Counted from the first letter of the stretch, positions 34,506 to 43,861 are shown. The stretch: DNA of 64,000 nucleotides from Aquibacillus saliphilus (GCF_020404745.1 NZ_JAIZAP010000019.1:31018-95017); one strand, 5' to 3'. Notes: a model not told the origin generated them from the sequence alone. Numbers and translations are program-made.

Positions 34506-35204
34506 ATGAAAAGTATTAAGAGGGCTTCCTCTCATGAAATTATTGTTGATGAAGTAAAAAAATATATAAAAATAAATAAAATAAAAAAAGGTGATCGATT
34601 ACCAAGTGTTGCTGAGTTTACAGATATATTTCAGGTGAGTAAGTCGACTGTCAGGGAAGGATTGAGGTTTCTTGAAGGCCTAAATATAGTCGAGGTCATC
34701 AATGGTAAAGGTGTGTTTGTTAAAGATGGAGACGTATTGAGAATAGAAGCCAAAATTGAGGTTGAAAATGAAAAGAAATTCTTGTTACATACAAGTGAAC
34801 TTCGTAGAGCTCTTGAAGGAAAAGCTGTTGAACTTGCTGTTTTTCGAGCTGATGAAGAGGATATAAAGGAATTAGAAATTCATTTGAATGAGCAAATTAG
34901 ACTAAAGAAACTAGGTGAGGATTCTTCCAAAGTAGACTTGGCCTTCCATAGAGCTATCTATAAGGCTTCTAAAAATCCTGTTTTAGAAAGTGTAGTTGAA
35001 TCTGTTCATGATACTTTTAATAAATTCTGGAATCAACCATTTGGAATAGACGATATATTTGATGATTCTATTCCTTTTCATCAAACATTGCTAGAAGCTA
35101 TTAAAGAGAGAAATCAGGAACAGGCACTGGCAGAATTTAATAAGATTATTGACTCTGTAGAAGAAAATATTAGAAAAGTTGTTCTAATCGAGAGGAGTGA
35201 ATAA
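34506..35204 (+). CDS. FadR-subfamily GntR transcriptional regulator
   Basis: This 232-residue regulator has an N-terminal winged helix (about residues 8-72: KKGDRLPSVAEFTDIFQVSKSTVREGLRFLEGLNIVEV in parts, and GKGVFV). The helical FCD ligand-binding domain covers about 90-225 (with LRRALEGKAVELAV, DLAFHRAIYKAS and FHQTLLEAI), including the Asp and His metal-binding positions. AAAGGAG precedes the ATG. Its stop is two bases before the GTG of the PLP-enzyme gene, so regulator and enzyme are co-transcribed. The palindrome at 34442 is its likely operator. The ligand is presumably the substrate of the ABC importer or the lyase. Confidence 0.9.
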   Translation: MKSIKRASSHEIIVDEVKKYIKINKIKKGDRLPSVAEFTDIFQVSKSTVREGLRFLEGLNIVEVINGKGVFVKDGDVLRIEAKIEVENEKKFLLHTSELRRALEGKAVELAVFRADEEDIKELEIHLNEQIRLKKLGEDSSKVDLAFHRAIYKASKNPVLESVVESVHDTFNKFWNQPFGIDDIFDDSIPFHQTLLEAIKERNQEQALAEFNKIIDSVEENIRKVVLIERSE

Positions 35205-35206
35205 AT

Positions 35207-36379
35207 GTGAGTAAGAAAAAGTTGTCAAATGAGCAAATAGTTACACATCTAGGTGATGATTATCAGAAATTCCATGGTGCTGTTGTTCCTCCTATATATG
35301 AAAATTCTCTTTTTATCTATGATACATATGAAAAGTTCCTTGAGGCAATGGAATCTGAACATACCAATTATTTGTATTGGCGTGGTACAAATCCCACCGT
35401 TGAAATTGTAGAACAAAAAATTGCTTCTCTTGAAAAAGGAGAGAAGTGTAAGCTGTTTTCTTCAGGAATGGCAGCTATTTCTGCAGCCATTTTATCGTTT
35501 GTGAAGACGGGAGAACATGTTTTAAGTATTAGTAACATTTATGGCCCGACAACAAACCTTTTTAATTACTTAGAAAAGTTCGGGATAACACACACAAATG
35601 TTACTTCTAAGAACATAGAAGAAATAGAAGCACATATTAAAACAAATACAAAATTAATCTACATAGAAAGTCCTACAACGATGACTTTTCAAATAATCGA
35701 TCTTCCAGAAGTGACCGCATTGGCAAAACAAAAACAATTAAATACCATTATTGATAATTCCTGGGCCACCCCGATATTTCAGAATCCGATTGAATCAGGA
35801 GTGGATGTAGTAGTACACTCAGCTTCAAAATATCTCAGTGGCCATAGTGATCTTGTTGGTGGGGCACTTATTACAAGCGAAGCGTTTATGGAACGAATCT
35901 TTTACAATGAATACCAATTATTAGGAGGTATTATGCCTCCATATGAAGCTTGGTTACTAATGCGAGGGATGCGAACTCTACCAATCAGAATGAAAGCGCA
36001 TCAAGAAAATGCATTAAAGGTAGCTCGTTTTCTAGAAAATCATCAATCTGTGAAAAAAGTAAACTATCCTGGACTTACATCAGCTCCCGATTATGAATTG
36101 GGTAAGAAAATGTTAAAAGGTTATTCTGGCTTACTTAGTTTTGAACTTGTTTCTAGTAAATTTGAAGATGTCAAAAAAACAATCAATGCACTAGAGCATT
36201 TTAATATAGGCGTCTCCTGGGGCGGGTTTGAAAGTTTAGTATTGTCCCCAAATAATGGTCGGAACTACGAACAACTTAGACAAAGTAACATTGATCCCGG
36301 CCTGATAAGAATTTCGGTAGGGCTAGAAGATGAGGAAGAATTGATAGCAGACCTCGATCAAGCCTTACGTAATCTCTGA
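35207..36379 (+). CDS. Cys/Met-metabolism PLP-dependent enzyme (gamma-family lyase/synthase)
   Basis: This 390-residue fold-type I PLP enzyme is of the MetB/MetC/methionine-gamma-lyase family. The PLP lysine lies in VVHSASKYLSGHSD at about 200-213. YWRGTNPT replaces the usual YSRxxNPT, and SSGMAAISA, IDNSWATP and RISVGLED are typical elements. Trp in place of the conserved Ser of YSR hints at unusual specificity. The start is GTG behind GAGAGGAG. Its neighbours are a sugar-type ABC importer and a FadR-type regulator rather than methionine genes, so it is probably a catabolic C-S lyase acting on an imported conjugate (inference). Confidence 0.85.
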   Translation: MSKKKLSNEQIVTHLGDDYQKFHGAVVPPIYENSLFIYDTYEKFLEAMESEHTNYLYWRGTNPTVEIVEQKIASLEKGEKCKLFSSGMAAISAAILSFVKTGEHVLSISNIYGPTTNLFNYLEKFGITHTNVTSKNIEEIEAHIKTNTKLIYIESPTTMTFQIIDLPEVTALAKQKQLNTIIDNSWATPIFQNPIESGVDVVVHSASKYLSGHSDLVGGALITSEAFMERIFYNEYQLLGGIMPPYEAWLLMRGMRTLPIRMKAHQENALKVARFLENHQSVKKVNYPGLTSAPDYELGKKMLKGYSGLLSFELVSSKFEDVKKTINALEHFNIGVSWGGFESLVLSPNNGRNYEQLRQSNIDPGLIRISVGLEDEEELIADLDQALRNL

Positions 36380-36438
36380 TATAAGAAGGATGTTCTTTTT
36401 ATATAAATTTATCAGTCATAAAAAGGAGGAAAATTAGA

Positions 36439-37791
36439 ATGAAGGATCAGCTTACAAAAGGTTTGGTGCTATGTTTTTCGATGATTTTGGTTCTTATTAT
36501 TATTTCTGGGTGTAGTGACGACAGTAGTAGTAATGATAATGCAACAGGTGATGATCAGGATGATACTGAACAGGATAACGGTAGCGATACTGTTACATTA
36601 AGAATGGTAGAAAGTTTGACTAGCCCGGCAAGAACAGAATTGCTTAAAGGCATGATTGAAGCTTTTGAGGATGAAAATCCAACGATAAAAGTAGAACTTA
36701 TTTCGCCACCATTGCAAAGCGCTGATGAAAAAATTTCTCAGATGCTGATGGCAGAAGAAGATATTGATGTGTTGGAAGTACGCGACCAAACAGTTAAACA
36801 ATTTTCTAATAACAGCTTTATTGAAGATTTATCTGTTTATACAAGTGAGTGGGAGAACTGGGATTCATTGAACGATATTGCAAAACATGGAGCGACATCA
36901 ATTGATGAGATCCCCTATTTTATTCCTTATGGGATCTATGAAAAAACATTATTTTACCGTAAAGATTGGTTTGAAGAAGCTGGTTTAGACGTTCCAGAGA
37001 CATGGGAGGACGTATATAATGCAGCTACAACATTAACAGATCCTTCCCAAAATCGCTATGGGTATAGCTTCAGAGGAGGAGCAGGATCATCGGACTATGT
37101 TGAATTTATGACATGGTCGTATGTCGGAGAAAATATAGTGCAGGATGATGGTTATTTCATAGAAGATGGTTCACCAATGTTTACTACGGATGAGGCAGTG
37201 GACGCACTTGAGATGTTCGTCAAAATCTATGAAGACGCCTCTCCTCCAGACTCAATTAGCTGGAGTTATCCAGAAATGGTTCAAGGTTTTACTTCTGGAA
37301 CGACTGCTATGCTAATACAAGATCCTGAAGTTATTGTTACTGCAGAGGAAAATATGGAGGAAGGTACATGGGATACTGCTCCACTTCCTAAAGGTACACC
37401 ATCCGGGGTTGCCCAACAAACAGCAGGAACAGCAGGCTGGGGAATAGGTGCTTTTTCAGAAAATAAAGAAGAGGCGTGGAAATTGATTTCTTTCCTATCT
37501 AGTCCAGAACAAAACTTGCATTTTGCTAAAAACAATTCATTAATTCCAGTTCACAAAAGTGCAGGGGATGATTCATTCTTTAAAGAGGGTTATTTCAGTT
37601 CTTACATTGAGATGAATGCAAAGCCTGATGAATACTTAATTGCCGATCGTCCAGTTGATTATAAGGGCTGGGGTGAGTATAGAGGTGTAGCTGAAAAGGA
37701 TATCCAGTCTCTATTACTGGGAGATATAACAATAGAAGATGCTTTACAAAAATGGACAGATTATTGGGTAGATCAAAAGGAACAACAGTAA
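36439..37791 (+). CDS. Family 1 extracellular solute-binding lipoprotein
   Basis: This 450-residue receptor is of the maltose/oligosaccharide (SBP_bac_1) type. The signal peptide ends in the lipobox I-I-S-G-C (cysteine 26), followed by an Asp/Asn/Ser-rich linker and a domain with FEDENPTIKVELI at about 72-84, YKDWFEEAGLDVPETWEDV-like text near 173-192 (here RKDWFEEAG), and TAGWGIGAFSENKEEAWKLI near 330. It captures the ligand for the two permeases downstream. The gene has AAAGGAGG, and a hairpin follows the stop. The ligand may be a glycosylated or amino-acid-like compound in view of the lyase upstream. Confidence 0.88.
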   Translation: MKDQLTKGLVLCFSMILVLIIISGCSDDSSSNDNATGDDQDDTEQDNGSDTVTLRMVESLTSPARTELLKGMIEAFEDENPTIKVELISPPLQSADEKISQMLMAEEDIDVLEVRDQTVKQFSNNSFIEDLSVYTSEWENWDSLNDIAKHGATSIDEIPYFIPYGIYEKTLFYRKDWFEEAGLDVPETWEDVYNAATTLTDPSQNRYGYSFRGGAGSSDYVEFMTWSYVGENIVQDDGYFIEDGSPMFTTDEAVDALEMFVKIYEDASPPDSISWSYPEMVQGFTSGTTAMLIQDPEVIVTAEENMEEGTWDTAPLPKGTPSGVAQQTAGTAGWGIGAFSENKEEAWKLISFLSSPEQNLHFAKNNSLIPVHKSAGDDSFFKEGYFSSYIEMNAKPDEYLIADRPVDYKGWGEYRGVAEKDIQSLLLGDITIEDALQKWTDYWVDQKEQQ

Positions 37792-37800
37792 GAGAAATTT

Positions 37801-37830
37801 GGGTAGTAATTTTAATTGCTACCCTTTCTT
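37801..37830 (+). terminator. Intercistronic hairpin after the binding-protein gene
   Basis: GGGTAG-t-AATT-tt-AATT-g-CTACCC (37801-37824) with a following TTTCTT lies between the receptor and the permease genes. It probably attenuates read-through or protects the 3' end, giving more receptor than permease. Confidence 0.65.
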
Positions 37831-37848
37831 ATAAAGGAGGCTATCTAC

Positions 37849-38781
37849 TTGAAACCAGAACCTCAACCAAAGGAAGTTCGAGTTTTACCAACTTTTAAAG
37901 TGAATAAGCATGGATTATATATTTTTCTAAGTCTGCTACCAGCGCTTATTCTTGTATCGTTGTTTATCTACTATCCCTTATTAAAGGGAGCAATTATGGC
38001 CTTTCAAAGTTACTCCTTGTTTGATTTGACAAACATTCAATTTATCGGATTTGAAAATTTCAAACAAGTACTTGCCGATCCGGGATTCAGAAGGGCGACA
38101 ATTAATAGCTTTTATTGGATATTTTTTTCATTGATATTTCAATTGTCAATTGGATTTTTTGTGGCCCTTTTACTTAAAAAAAGATTTAGGGGACGCGGTG
38201 TTTATCAAGCCCTTGTTTTTTTTCCGTGGGCAATGTCTGGATTTTTAATTGGTATCATTTGGCGTTGGATGTATAACGGACAAAGTGGAGTAATAAACGA
38301 TTTACTTATAAGAATGAATTTAATAGAAACGCCAATACCATTTTTGTCAGAACCAAATTGGGCAATGGTTTCTGTAATCATTGCAAACATTTGGTATGGT
38401 ATTACTTTCTTCGCAATTATGATTTTGGCTGCTTTACAATCGGTTCCAGAAGAATTATATGAAGCTGCAAAAATGGATGGGGCAAATAAACTGCAGGAAT
38501 TAATAAAGATTACTATACCATTTATTTTACCAACCATTATAGTGACTGCTTTACTTAGGGTCATTTGGATTTTGAACTTTCCTGATTTGATTTATGCAAT
38601 GACAAATGGTGGACCAGCTGGTTCTACTCATATTCTTTCCACTTTTATGCTAGAGAAAATAATCTATGGTCAAGATTACGGACAGGCAGCTGCTACAGGG
38701 CTGATTATTATTTTACTTTTAATCGTGTTCTCTATTTTCTACTTAATGGCAACAAAGTTTGATAAAGCAGGTGATTTTTAA
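37849..38781 (+). CDS. ABC sugar-type permease (MalF/UgpA type)
   Basis: This inner-membrane permease of 310 residues has six helices in the main body. The EAA loop reads EELYEAAKMDGANKLQELIKITIP (cited in parts) near residue 205-228. The frame extends back to 37816, but AAAGGAGG is spaced for the TTG at 37849, which I use as start. It pairs with the next permease and the lipoprotein upstream. The gene set contains no ATPase, so a shared MsmX-type ATPase encoded elsewhere is expected. Confidence 0.88.
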   Translation: MKPEPQPKEVRVLPTFKVNKHGLYIFLSLLPALILVSLFIYYPLLKGAIMAFQSYSLFDLTNIQFIGFENFKQVLADPGFRRATINSFYWIFFSLIFQLSIGFFVALLLKKRFRGRGVYQALVFFPWAMSGFLIGIIWRWMYNGQSGVINDLLIRMNLIETPIPFLSEPNWAMVSVIIANIWYGITFFAIMILAALQSVPEELYEAAKMDGANKLQELIKITIPFILPTIIVTALLRVIWILNFPDLIYAMTNGGPAGSTHILSTFMLEKIIYGQDYGQAAATGLIIILLLIVFSIFYLMATKFDKAGDF

Positions 38782-39615
38782 ATGCGGAAAATTATTAACT
38801 GGCCAAGCCTTGCAAAGATTATCTTTTTAGGGGTATTTCTTATTTTTTCGATATTCCCTTTATATTGGATTTTTATTACATCACTCAAACCAAAAGAAGA
38901 TATGTTTACATTTCCAATTAAGTATTGGCCTGAAACCATTACATTTGAGAACTATGCGAATATATTTCAGATCTCTAACTTCAATGTTTATATAGTAAAT
39001 AGTTTAATCGTTGCAACAGTAGCGGGTATATTTGCATTAATTATAGCAATGTTAGGTGGATATGTTCTTGCACGATTTCGGTTTATAGGTAAAAATCAGG
39101 TCATCTTTGCTTTTTTTATAACACAGATGATTCCGATCTTCATAGCACTTGCACCACTCTATTTATTAATGTCTAATTTGGATTTGTTAAATCGATTACC
39201 CTCATTATTTCTTATTTATACTGTAATGATGATTCCATTTTGTACGGTTATCATGAAAAGTTTTTTTGAACGAATTCCGCCCAGCTTAGAAGAGGCGGCT
39301 ATGATTGATGGCTGTAGCCGAATTGGAGCACTATTTAGAGTTATCTTTCCAGTAATGCTCCCTGGTATTGCGGCAACATTCATTTTTGCATTCGTGCAAA
39401 GCTGGAACGAACTATTTTTGGCAATAATGTTTATTGACAAAGAAGAGGCTAAAACAATACCAGTGGCAATGAATTCATTTATTACAAAGTTTGATATTGA
39501 CTGGGGTGCTATGTCAGCTGCGACGGTAATCTCCGTTATCCCGACATTAATACTATTCGCTATAGGTCAAAAGTATATAGTGGAAGGAATGACGCAAGGA
39601 TCAATAAAAGGATAA
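38782..39615 (+). CDS. ABC sugar-type permease (MalG/UgpE type)
   Basis: This 277-residue permease has six helices and the EAA loop PPSLEEAAMIDGCSRIGALFRVIFP (cited in parts) near 160-185. N-terminal FPLYWIFITSLKP is typical of the MalG branch. The start codon follows the stop codon of the preceding permease with no gap, so translation is coupled. It completes the membrane part of the importer. The operon ends at the hairpin 21 bases after the stop. Confidence 0.9.
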   Translation: MRKIINWPSLAKIIFLGVFLIFSIFPLYWIFITSLKPKEDMFTFPIKYWPETITFENYANIFQISNFNVYIVNSLIVATVAGIFALIIAMLGGYVLARFRFIGKNQVIFAFFITQMIPIFIALAPLYLLMSNLDLLNRLPSLFLIYTVMMIPFCTVIMKSFFERIPPSLEEAAMIDGCSRIGALFRVIFPVMLPGIAATFIFAFVQSWNELFLAIMFIDKEEAKTIPVAMNSFITKFDIDWGAMSAATVISVIPTLILFAIGQKYIVEGMTQGSIKG

Positions 39616-39635
39616 TTTATGTTTCCTTGAAAAAT

Positions 39636-39671
39636 CAAAGCATACAATGAGATTTCTCGTTGTATGCTTTG
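39636..39671. terminator. Bidirectional hairpin between the ABC operon and anti-sigma gene
   Basis: A 12-bp perfect stem, CAAAGCATACAA/TTGTATGCTTTG, is extended by TGAGA/TCTCG pairing. It lies between convergent genes. The T-run on either side is weak. Confidence 0.7.
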
Positions 39672-39687
39672 GTTAATTACATTTAAA

Positions 39688-40932
39688 CTATATTGTCCAC
39701 TGGTCTTTAACGATTGCGACTAATTTCCAAACGCCATCTTGATTTTGTTCGAAGACAAGATTAACACTTGACCAGTCCATTCCTTCATATTCTTCTGAAC
39801 CAGATTGGTAAAATTCTACTACTTTAGCATCTGGGAAGACCTCTTTTATATTATTGATTGTATTGCCACGTTGTTTTGGTTGATCAACAAGGATTTCATC
39901 TGGATCAAGCAATGCTTCAATAGATAAGAATTCTTCAAAATACTCACTAATAGTCATTTCGATTGGCTTCCCACTACCATCAAACTGTCCAAAGAGGTAT
40001 TCCTGATTATCATCTAGCATTGTCCTGGCGTTGGTTTTCTTAATAACGACTGCATCTTCTTCTACAAATACATAAGGTGAGAAGAGTAGTCCTTTTTCAG
40101 AATGGACGTGATTAGCTAGGACCTCGGCATTTCTGTTATTAATAGCTTGCAGAATGGTTTGTGCTTTTTCCTCAATGGAGGTGTCTGGATTGGTTTGTTC
40201 TTGTTTCTTTGTTGAAGCATTGGCCCCTAGTTCTTTGGAGTCAATTTCACTAATTATCCAATCTCCATCACTTAATTTAGAGTGGAAAATCATTTCGATA
40301 TTGCCTAGAAGTTCATTATCACGCTCTTGGATGATTTTATAATGGTCGTTGTTTACTTGTTCGATTGTAAATTCTTTATCCTCAGCCAACCAGGTGGGTC
40401 CATCTTTAGCGATAAAATAGATGCCATCACTCTCTTCTTTTAGATAAGAGTCAACCATCCATGAGGCAAGGTCCTCTGACATTACTTCAGTAAAATGGCT
40501 CATTATATCACTTGTTGATTCGAAGCCGGTGATTAAACCGTCTTGATTTGCTGCATCAGCTATTGTTACAAAAGATTGTCTGTATTGTTTCATAGCTTTT
40601 TTAGCTGTACTTTTAGTAAATTCGGTTGGTTGTTGTTCTTCTTGATTTTCTTGTACGGGAGACTTGTTAGCATTTAGATTTCCTTCTCCAGTATTTTCAT
40701 TGTTATTTAAAAATGTGTTCGCACCTAACATTATGAACAAAACTAGAGCTGCTACACTTGCAATTGTAGCCATTGTTTTTTTCATAACAGTTCCTCTCCT
40801 TTTCGTTTTTTCAACGTTTTGAATAGAAGCCATTACGTTTTGATGAATTTTTTCTTGACTAGATTGACTCAGTTTATGATCTGGGAATTCCCTTAGATCC
40901 TGCTCAACATTATTTGGATCAAATTTATTCAT
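39688..40932 (-). CDS. Probable membrane anti-sigma factor
   Basis: This 414-residue protein overlaps the end of an ECF sigma gene by eight bases, the usual anti-sigma arrangement. A short N-terminal cytoplasmic segment (residues 1-50, Asn/Gln/Lys-rich, no zinc-binding HxxxCxxC) would bind sigma. One membrane helix lies at about 54-72 (ATIASVAALVLFIMLGA), followed by a charged linker and a large extracytoplasmic domain with two similar-looking halves (near 110-235 and 260-410). It resembles RsiX-type factors in layout. The signal it senses is unknown. A cell-envelope stress role is likely. Confidence 0.72.
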   Translation of the reverse strand: MNKFDPNNVEQDLREFPDHKLSQSSQEKIHQNVMASIQNVEKTKRRGTVMKKTMATIASVAALVLFIMLGANTFLNNNENTGEGNLNANKSPVQENQEEQQPTEFTKSTAKKAMKQYRQSFVTIADAANQDGLITGFESTSDIMSHFTEVMSEDLASWMVDSYLKEESDGIYFIAKDGPTWLAEDKEFTIEQVNNDHYKIIQERDNELLGNIEMIFHSKLSDGDWIISEIDSKELGANASTKKQEQTNPDTSIEEKAQTILQAINNRNAEVLANHVHSEKGLLFSPYVFVEEDAVVIKKTNARTMLDDNQEYLFGQFDGSGKPIEMTISEYFEEFLSIEALLDPDEILVDQPKQRGNTINNIKEVFPDAKVVEFYQSGSEEYEGMDWSSVNLVFEQNQDGVWKLVAIVKDQWTI

Positions 40933-41443
40933 TCTGAAATCCTCCCAACTGTTCCTGCTTTAACGCTTTTATCGCGCGACGGTAATTTGTTCTTACCTTC
41001 GTTTCTTTCCAGTTTAAAACCTCAGCAGTTTCTCTAACGGAGAGCCCCTTTATTCCTCTTAGAATTAGAACATCACGGTAGCTTTGTTTTGATTTATTAA
41101 TCGCGTTGTACAGTTGTTTTTTTTGTTCATTTTTAAGAAGGATTTCTTCGGGAGTTACTTGTTTTTCTTGCCCTATTTGTTCATCAAACGACAGGCTATT
41201 TTTCCAAATCTTATTTTTCTTTTTTCTAGCTTCATCAATGGCAACATTGCGCGCAATACTAATAATCCATGTTTTTGGACTTGATTTGTTTGCGAAGGAA
41301 TCCATGCCTTTGCTTGCTTTAATAAAAACCTCTTGAACCAAATCCTCAACATCTGTCGTTCCAGTATAATAGACCAAAAAATTATAAACATCATGACTAT
41401 ATTGATGAAACCAGTCGGATATTGTTGATCTTATGTTAGACAT
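40925..41443 (-). CDS. ECF RNA polymerase sigma factor
   Basis: This 172-residue sigma factor contains only regions 2 and 4. Region 2 (about 10-80) includes DVEDLVQEVFIKASKGMDSF and ARNVAIDEARKKK, the core-binding and -10-recognising parts. Region 4 (about 115-165) includes YRDVLILRGIKGLSVRETAEVLNWKETKVRTNYRRAIKAL (in parts) for -35 recognition. It is closest in feel to the SigX/SigM branch of B. subtilis. It is coupled to the anti-sigma gene downstream. The AGGAGGAA region precedes the start. Confidence 0.9.
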   Translation of the reverse strand: MSNIRSTISDWFHQYSHDVYNFLVYYTGTTDVEDLVQEVFIKASKGMDSFANKSSPKTWIISIARNVAIDEARKKKNKIWKNSLSFDEQIGQEKQVTPEEILLKNEQKKQLYNAINKSKQSYRDVLILRGIKGLSVRETAEVLNWKETKVRTNYRRAIKALKQEQLGGFQNE

Positions 41444-41617
41444 AAATTATTCCTCCGTTTTTGATTTCACCTATTAGACGTGTAAATTATCCTTATGTGT
41501 CAAAATATATTAAAATAAAATAAGGTCAATCATAACGCTTTTAAAAAAATATGTGGATATTCAAGTTAACCAAAATAGAATTGAATAAATAGATATGAAA
41601 AAAAGGGGTTAATGGAT

Positions 41618-43321
41618 GTGAATAAAATGAACTTTATGTCAGATTTCGAATCGGTAATCAAGTTATCTGATTTCCTTAACACAATTGATTCAATGGGTGT
41701 GGGCATGACCATTGTTGATGCGAACTTAGAAGATTTACCACTAATCTATGTCAATAAAGGTTTTGTCGAGATGACCGGTTATAAAAAAGAAGAAGTGTTA
41801 ATGAAGAATTGTCGCTTTCTTCAAGGCGCGGGAACAGATAAAGAACAAATTAATAAAATTCACCATGCTATTAATGACTATAAACAAGAAACGGTTATCT
41901 TAAAAAACTATCGAAAGGATGGAAGTTATTTTTGGAATCAATTTATTCTAAGTCCTATTTTGGGAGAGAGAAATGAAGTTCTCTATTATATAGGTCTACA
42001 ATTTGACATTACAAAACAGATTGAAGAAGAAAAAGGTGCCAAACAAAAAATAAAAGAACTTTCTAATTTTGACCAAATAACTGGATTAATGAAGTTGGAG
42101 TTCTTTAAATCGACCCTACAAACTTATATAAATAAAGGTTCAACCCAAGGTGCTGTTTTCAGAATAAATCTCAATCGATTTAGAAATATAAACAGTAGCT
42201 ATGGCGAAACCGATAGCAATACGGTACTTGTTGAAGTTGCCGATCGTTTAAGAAAAGTATTCAAAAATGTCCCGATATCACGAAGTTTTGCTGATGATTT
42301 TATTGTTCTACATACCCTATCTGATTCTGTGAATTTAGAAGATGTTTTATATGCAGTTGAATCTGTTCTTACAAAACCTTATGTAATTCTTGGGGAAGAA
42401 GTAGCTATTGATTTTAGTATTGGAATAAGTAAGTATCCTTTTGACTGTACTGATGCAGAACAATTGCTTTCTTATGCTGCGCTTGCAATGAGAGAAGCTA
42501 AGACTAACTCCTTAGTAAACCATTGTTACTTCAATGATCATTTAGCGGATAAATTGAATACGCGCATGAGTATAGAGAAGAATTTTGCTACCGGACTTAA
42601 GAATGATGAGTTCTTTATATATTATCAACCTAAAGTTGCAGTAGATACAGCTGAAATTGTAGGGATGGAAGCTCTTGTTCGCTGGCAGGATGCTGATAAA
42701 GGCGTCATTAGCCCAGCTGAGTTTATACCGATTGCAGAAGAAACCGGCTTTATTGTTGAACTTGGCGAGTGGGTTTTGAAAAAAGCATGTAAAAGAAATA
42801 AGCAATGGCAAGAAAAAGGATTGCGACATATTCCGGTATCTGTGAATGTCTCTGGGGTGCAATTTATGCATCCGCATTTCACACAATCTGTCAAAAAGAT
42901 TTTGCAGGAAACGGGCCTATCTGCCCAATATTTAGAATTAGAAATTACTGAAACGCTGTTAGTTAACCCGACAGTAATCATTGAAAAGCTTCAAGAACTT
43001 AAAAAAATAGGGGTATTAGTTTCTATTGATGATTTTGGAACAGGCTATTCATCGATTAATTATCTGAAGGACCTCCCAATAGACACATTGAAAATTGACC
43101 AGGCATTTGTTAAAGAAACTCCTAGCTCAGAGCGAGATAATGCCTTATTGTTATCAATTATTCAATTAGGAAAATCACTTGGTTTATCTGTCTTGGCAGA
43201 GGGTGTAGAGTTAGAGGAACAGGTTCATTTCTTAAGGAAAAGTGGCTGTGACTCCATTCAAGGGTATTATTTTAGTCGCCCATTAAATGAACTAGCTATG
43301 GAAGAAAAACTGGAAATTTAG
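41618..43321 (+). CDS. LOV-GGDEF(degenerate)-EAL cyclic-di-GMP phosphodiesterase
   Basis: Numbering follows the longer frame from 41612. A PAS/LOV domain covers residues 20-137: the photoactive cysteine is Cys67 in NCRFLQG, the flavin-contacting asparagines are in NYRKDG (99) and WNQF (109), and the glutamine is in IGLQFDIT (130). A GGDEF domain (about 150-310) has FADDF at 226-230 instead of GGDEF, so cyclase activity is unlikely. The EAL domain (about 320-565) is intact: EALVRW (353-358), ITETLL, DDFGTGYS (473-480), KIDQ (494-497) and AEGVE (529-533). It should therefore be a blue-light-regulated c-di-GMP phosphodiesterase. AAAGGGG is too close to the ATG at 41612, so the GTG at 41618 is likelier. 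Confidence 0.9.
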   Translation: MNKMNFMSDFESVIKLSDFLNTIDSMGVGMTIVDANLEDLPLIYVNKGFVEMTGYKKEEVLMKNCRFLQGAGTDKEQINKIHHAINDYKQETVILKNYRKDGSYFWNQFILSPILGERNEVLYYIGLQFDITKQIEEEKGAKQKIKELSNFDQITGLMKLEFFKSTLQTYINKGSTQGAVFRINLNRFRNINSSYGETDSNTVLVEVADRLRKVFKNVPISRSFADDFIVLHTLSDSVNLEDVLYAVESVLTKPYVILGEEVAIDFSIGISKYPFDCTDAEQLLSYAALAMREAKTNSLVNHCYFNDHLADKLNTRMSIEKNFATGLKNDEFFIYYQPKVAVDTAEIVGMEALVRWQDADKGVISPAEFIPIAEETGFIVELGEWVLKKACKRNKQWQEKGLRHIPVSVNVSGVQFMHPHFTQSVKKILQETGLSAQYLELEITETLLVNPTVIIEKLQELKKIGVLVSIDDFGTGYSSINYLKDLPIDTLKIDQAFVKETPSSERDNALLLSIIQLGKSLGLSVLAEGVELEEQVHFLRKSGCDSIQGYYFSRPLNELAMEEKLEI

Positions 43322-43346
43322 TCGATTCATTGTTTGAAAAAGCAAA

Positions 43347-43384
43347 ACAACCAACCATCACCTGGACCTGTGACGGTTGGTTGT
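43347..43384. terminator. Terminator between the LOV-EAL gene and flavodoxin gene
   Basis: Fourteen-base arms with one mismatch, ACAACCAACCATCA/TGACGGTTGGTTGT, lie between two convergent genes with ATCTTTG after them. Confidence 0.78.
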
Positions 43385-43393
43385 ATCTTTGTT

Positions 43394-43861
43394 CTAACCC
43401 AATTTACTATCAAGTAGAGTAACTTTATTTAAAAAGTCCTTTGTAAATTGTTTACATGCCTCGATATCTTCTTTGTCAAGATCCATATCAATTTTTAAAG
43501 ATGGAAGCGGGAGATAAGCACCACACGTATCTAATTGATCCTCAAAAGTATCCAAAGCACCGCAAAAGTATTCATACGATTGCTCTCCGCTGCCAAATAA
43601 GGCAAATGCTTTCCCTTTTATATTGTAATCTGATAACTCCTCAAAGAAATCCAACATTTCATCTGGTATGTCTCCGTCACCCCATGTATAGCTACCAATT
43701 ATTATCGCGTCGTATTCATCTATTTCCTCTGGATAGGAGTCAAAAATATCGATTGTAGTTAAGTTAATACATTCAAATTCTGAGATGTTGAAAACAAGTT
43801 GCTTTGCTATTTGCTCTGTATTTCCAGTCATACTCGTATAGACCAAAAGAACATGAAACAT
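43394..43861 (-). CDS. Flavodoxin
   Basis: This short-chain flavodoxin of 155 residues binds FMN through the phosphate loop VYTSMTGNTEQIAKQL at about 7-22, the tryptophan loop GSYTWGDGDIPDE at about 57-69, and the loop ALFGSGEQSYEYFCGALDTF (cited in part) at about 88-107. It carries low-potential electrons to reductases such as fatty-acid desaturases or P450s. It stands next to the LOV protein but on the opposite strand, so the link is positional only. AGGAGTGATGAC precedes the start. Confidence 0.92.
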   Translation of the reverse strand: MFHVLLVYTSMTGNTEQIAKQLVFNISEFECINLTTIDIFDSYPEEIDEYDAIIIGSYTWGDGDIPDEMLDFFEELSDYNIKGKAFALFGSGEQSYEYFCGALDTFEDQLDTCGAYLPLPSLKIDMDLDKEDIEACKQFTKDFLNKVTLLDSKLG

